A stretch of 14,527 nucleotides of DNA from an uncultured Clostridia bacterium (GTDB lineage Bacteria > Bacillota > Clostridia > Oscillospirales > Ruminococcaceae): contig CALGTU010000114.1 in assembly GCA_937901465.1 (NCBI GenBank), positions 1 through 14,527 of the forward strand, read 5' to 3'. The translations under genes were made by a program, and so were the position numbers. Shown here one piece after another: positions 12,467 to 14,527 of the stretch. Position 1 is the first letter of the stretch. Each line of letters opens with the position of its first letter. The notes beneath the pieces were generated by a model, which saw nothing but the letters and a program-made list of their open reading frames with translations, was not told the DNA's origin and did no database searches.

Positions 12467-14032
12467 GTGCGTAAAAGAAATTTTATAAGAACACTCTGCT
12501 GTGTTTCTGCAGTAGCTGTTTTCTTTATGTCATCAGGTCAGAGAATCAACGCCGATGAAACTATCGAAATCAATGTCAATGTTGATACCTCTCTCGACAG
12601 AAAAGCAATAAGCAGATATATCTATGGAATAAACGACACTGCTTCGTTGTCCGGAGTAAGAGTTACTGCGCTCAACCAATCAGGAAACGATTTTATGACA
12701 TACAACTGGGAGAATAACTTTTCCAATGCAGGAGAGAGCTATCTTGCCGCAAATCGTGATGTAATATCCGACAGATACAATCGTTCCAGTTCGGATCCCG
12801 CCGTTGCGGCTGATGGTCTTATAACAATGGCAAATCATAATCATGTTGATTTCACCATTGCGTCACTTCCTACAATAGGTTATGTTGCGGCTGATGATTA
12901 TGGCCCTCTTCTCAATTCAGAAGTCGCTCCGTCTGACAGATGGGTAAAGACATATACTTCAAAACCTGATGAATATTTACTTTCTCCCGATGTAAATGAC
13001 GACGCAGTATACATTGATGAATATCTCAATTATATCATAAACTATTACGGAAAATCTGCTTTTGGCGGAATAAGTGCTTATTCAGTAGGGGGAGATTCTT
13101 TCTTATGGTCAAAAGAATTTCCGTTAGCATCTGATAATTTTACAGTTGAAGAATATATGCAGAAAACTGTTGATATGGCAGAAATGGTGAAAAAAGCCGA
13201 TACCAACGCTCTTGTTGTGGGCGGGGGATTTGCTTCTGTTGACAGTTGTGCTTCTTTTGCAGAAAATGCAGGATGGAGCAAATATAAAAATGATTATAGC
13301 TGGTTTGTCGATTTTTATCTTGATGAGATGAATAGATATTCTCAGCAAAGTGGAAAACGACTCATCGATATCATAGATGTAAAATATTTCCCTGAAGAAA
13401 AAACTCAGCATGGGATGAGTATAATTTCCGAAACTTCCGAAGAAGCAAACAAAATGAGAATACAGGCAGTAAGAGCACTCTGGGATGGTTCGTATTCCAA
13501 AGAGGGAGAAAATAAAGAGTTTTTCCCGTTGCTTCCTACTTTTCAGGCTTCTATAAACGAATATTATCCTGGAACAAAACTCGCACTTACCGAATATAAC
13601 TTTGGCGGAGGCGGCAATATAACAGGTGGTATCGCACAGGTTGAAGCACTCGGTTGTTTCGCCGAAGAAGGAGTTTTTCTTGCCTGCCTTTCTCCTGATA
13701 AGAATGACGATGTCTCGTATCAGTATTCAGCTATAAATCTTTTTACCAATTACGATGGTAACGGAGGGGAATTCGGCGATGTCAGCGTAAGAGCAGAAAA
13801 TGACAATACAGAACTTTGTTCGTCATTTGCCGCTATTGATAACGAAGGCGTTCTGAATCTGATTCTTACAAATAAAAGCGATAGCCTTAAAGAAACGATT
13901 AATATAGATATCTCATCTGAATACAGATATAATTCTGCTGAAACATATGGTTTCTCAATCGGCAATCCCGAAATAACAAAAGGTGCATCATATACTCTTT
14001 TAAACGATTATTTAACAATACTAAAATTTTAG
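12467..14032 (+). CDS. Secreted GH44-like protein with substituted acid/base region
   Basis: 521 residues starting at GTG 12467, six bases after AAGGAGGA (12453-12460). An N-terminal signal peptide (RKR, hydrophobic 8-22, probable cut after INA, residue 29) indicates export. The rest follows glycoside hydrolase family 44 (endoglucanase/xyloglucanase, clan GH-A): ISRYIYGIN (48-56), YNWENNFSNAG (79-89), TIGYVAADD (136-144), YIDEYLNYIINYYG (182-195), YYPGTKLALTEYNFGG (366-381, nucleophile Glu376 kept), GGIAQVEALGCFAEEGV and NYDGNGGEFGDVSVRA, then a C-terminal beta domain. Active family members have an acid/base motif like DNEP; here the site reads GGDS (208-211), so Glu becomes Asp and its Asn neighbour Gly. 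The GGNR-type Arg is Asp (SGND, 72-75) and the usual HYYP is KYFP (306-309). It may be a binding protein or have altered activity. No dockerin, carbohydrate-binding module or sortase signal is present. Confidence 0.85.
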   Translation: MRKRNFIRTLCCVSAVAVFFMSSGQRINADETIEINVNVDTSLDRKAISRYIYGINDTASLSGVRVTALNQSGNDFMTYNWENNFSNAGESYLAANRDVISDRYNRSSSDPAVAADGLITMANHNHVDFTIASLPTIGYVAADDYGPLLNSEVAPSDRWVKTYTSKPDEYLLSPDVNDDAVYIDEYLNYIINYYGKSAFGGISAYSVGGDSFLWSKEFPLASDNFTVEEYMQKTVDMAEMVKKADTNALVVGGGFASVDSCASFAENAGWSKYKNDYSWFVDFYLDEMNRYSQQSGKRLIDIIDVKYFPEEKTQHGMSIISETSEEANKMRIQAVRALWDGSYSKEGENKEFFPLLPTFQASINEYYPGTKLALTEYNFGGGGNITGGIAQVEALGCFAEEGVFLACLSPDKNDDVSYQYSAINLFTNYDGNGGEFGDVSVRAENDNTELCSSFAAIDNEGVLNLILTNKSDSLKETINIDISSEYRYNSAETYGFSIGNPEITKGASYTLLNDYLTILKF

Positions 14033-14433
14033 ATCATTTGATTAATACTATTCCAGATTTTGAGTTAGAAGAAATAGTAGCTAGTTCAATTAAATGTATG
14101 ACACCATGCTTTATTTTAGATTATTTCAATGCAATTAAGTCTGTTTATATTTTCGTTTCATTATTAAATATTTATATGAATAAGATATCAAATAAATCAT
14201 TAAAATACCAACAAGAAGATATTAGTTTAATGGCTAAAATTTGTTCTATAATTTATCAGAATACTAGATTGAATCAAAATACAACTGGTAGACAATTACC
14301 TGCATTCGATGGTAAAATTAGTGAAGTAACACAAATGTATTACTTAAATCATACAATAGTTGGACCACAATTTTTATTGTTGAAATTGATGGAAGAATCA
14401 GTTATATGTATTGATGAAATCATTAGAATGTAA
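14033..14433 (+). pseudogene. AT-rich ORF fragment of unknown function, probably truncated
   Basis: An open frame runs to TAA 14431-14433; the first candidate start is TTG 14038 (131 residues), but no ribosome site precedes it, and the frame remains open backwards into the GH44-like gene. This fits a gene that has lost its 5' end. The protein begins INTIPDFELEEIV, has a hydrophobic, Ile/Leu-rich middle (FILDYFNAIKSVYIFVSLLNIYM) and ends LLKLMEESVICIDEIIRM; I do not recognise it. Base and codon use differ sharply from the rest: AT-rich with TTA/TTG for Leu, versus CTT/CTC elsewhere. The stop codon falls within the first copy of a tandem repeat, so the 3' end may also be artificial, created by insertion of the flanking element. 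Confidence 0.4.
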
Positions 14434-14472
14434 CGACAATCTACGAATGTAATGACAATTTACGAATGTAAT
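14426..14472. repeat. 19-nt tandem direct repeats, possible mobile-element end
   Basis: Two head-to-tail copies of a 19-base unit, GAATGTAACGACAATCTAC (14426-14444) and GAATGTAATGACAATTTAC (14445-14463), differ at two positions; a third partial copy GAATGTAAT follows (14464-14472). Repeats starting in TGTAA and containing GACAA recall the multiple transposase-binding sites at the ends of IS21-like or Tn7-like elements. The other end and transposase are not in the window, so this is a suggestion only. Confidence 0.5.
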
Positions 14473-14474
14473 AT

Positions 14475-14527
14475 TTAATCAAATCTAACAAATTTTTTAG
14501 CTTGCCAATCTGTAACACTCATATCAT
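14475..14527 (-). CDS. Last codons of a minus-strand gene entering from the right edge
   Basis: On the minus strand the frame is open from the right edge and ends in TAA at 14477-14475, giving the visible residues DMSVTDWQAKKFVRFD. Only 16 full codons are visible, so the product cannot be named. Its stop lies 3 bases from the tandem repeats, as expected for the last gene of a transposable element reading out to its end. It could also be a chance frame. Confidence 0.3.
   Translation of the reverse strand, partial: DMSVTDWQAKKFVRFD

Noticed and set aside
13900..14032. Truncation of the GH44-like protein at its C terminus by the foreign DNA
   Set aside because: The final strand (SYTLLNDYLTILKF) resembles the normal end of the GH44 beta domain, so the protein is probably complete up to its stop; loss of an additional module cannot be excluded.
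14426..14472. CRISPR array
   Set aside because: The repeats are head-to-tail 19-mers with no spacers between them and no cas genes in the window.

Overview
The window looks like a piece of chromosome from an anaerobic, AT-leaning Gram-positive of the Clostridia, most likely a Ruminococcus-like Oscillospirales. The grounds are strong AGGAGG ribosome binding sites, vegetative promoters close to TTGACA-N17-TATAAT, a type III glutamine synthetase, a secreted family 44 glycoside hydrolase-like protein, and Leu codons dominated by CTT/CTC. The genus is an inference, not something seen directly.

Layout. Left edge (1-860): the ATPase end of an ABC exporter, closed by a clean terminator. 864-2950: a promoter and an unusually structured ~235-nt leader with an embedded 28-codon ORF, then the Mg2+ channel gene mgtE and a small NifX/NifB-like protein with a His/Cys-rich tail. 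A bidirectional terminator (2967-3003) separates these from a three-gene operon on the minus strand (7939 down to 3004), driven by a perfect-consensus promoter: a membrane-embedded dynamin-like GTPase, an M48-peptidase-like protein whose zinc and catalytic residues are substituted, and a second, soluble dynamin-like GTPase. Divergent from it is a four-helix membrane protein with both GGDEF and EAL domains (8212-10071). Then come a type III glutamine synthetase with an intrinsic-terminator-like hairpin between its promoter and its start codon, and a secreted GH44-like protein whose acid/base region is altered.

The last ~500 bases (14033-14527) do not match the rest. They are much richer in AT, use TTA for Leu, and hold an ORF with no usable start, 19-nt tandem repeats, and the last codons of a minus-strand gene at the edge. 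This looks like a mobile-element boundary, or possibly a contig mis-join.

The best candidate for an undescribed system is the dynamin / dead M48 / dynamin operon. Three tightly packed genes encode two different large GTPases, one with a membrane hairpin and one without, flanking a pseudo-protease; a joint membrane-remodelling or membrane-guarding machine is a reasonable inference. The other leads are the mgtE leader RNA, which I cannot match to the M-box, the attenuator-like glutamine synthetase leader, and the GH44-like pseudoenzyme. Everything here was read by eye; no database search or folding program was run.
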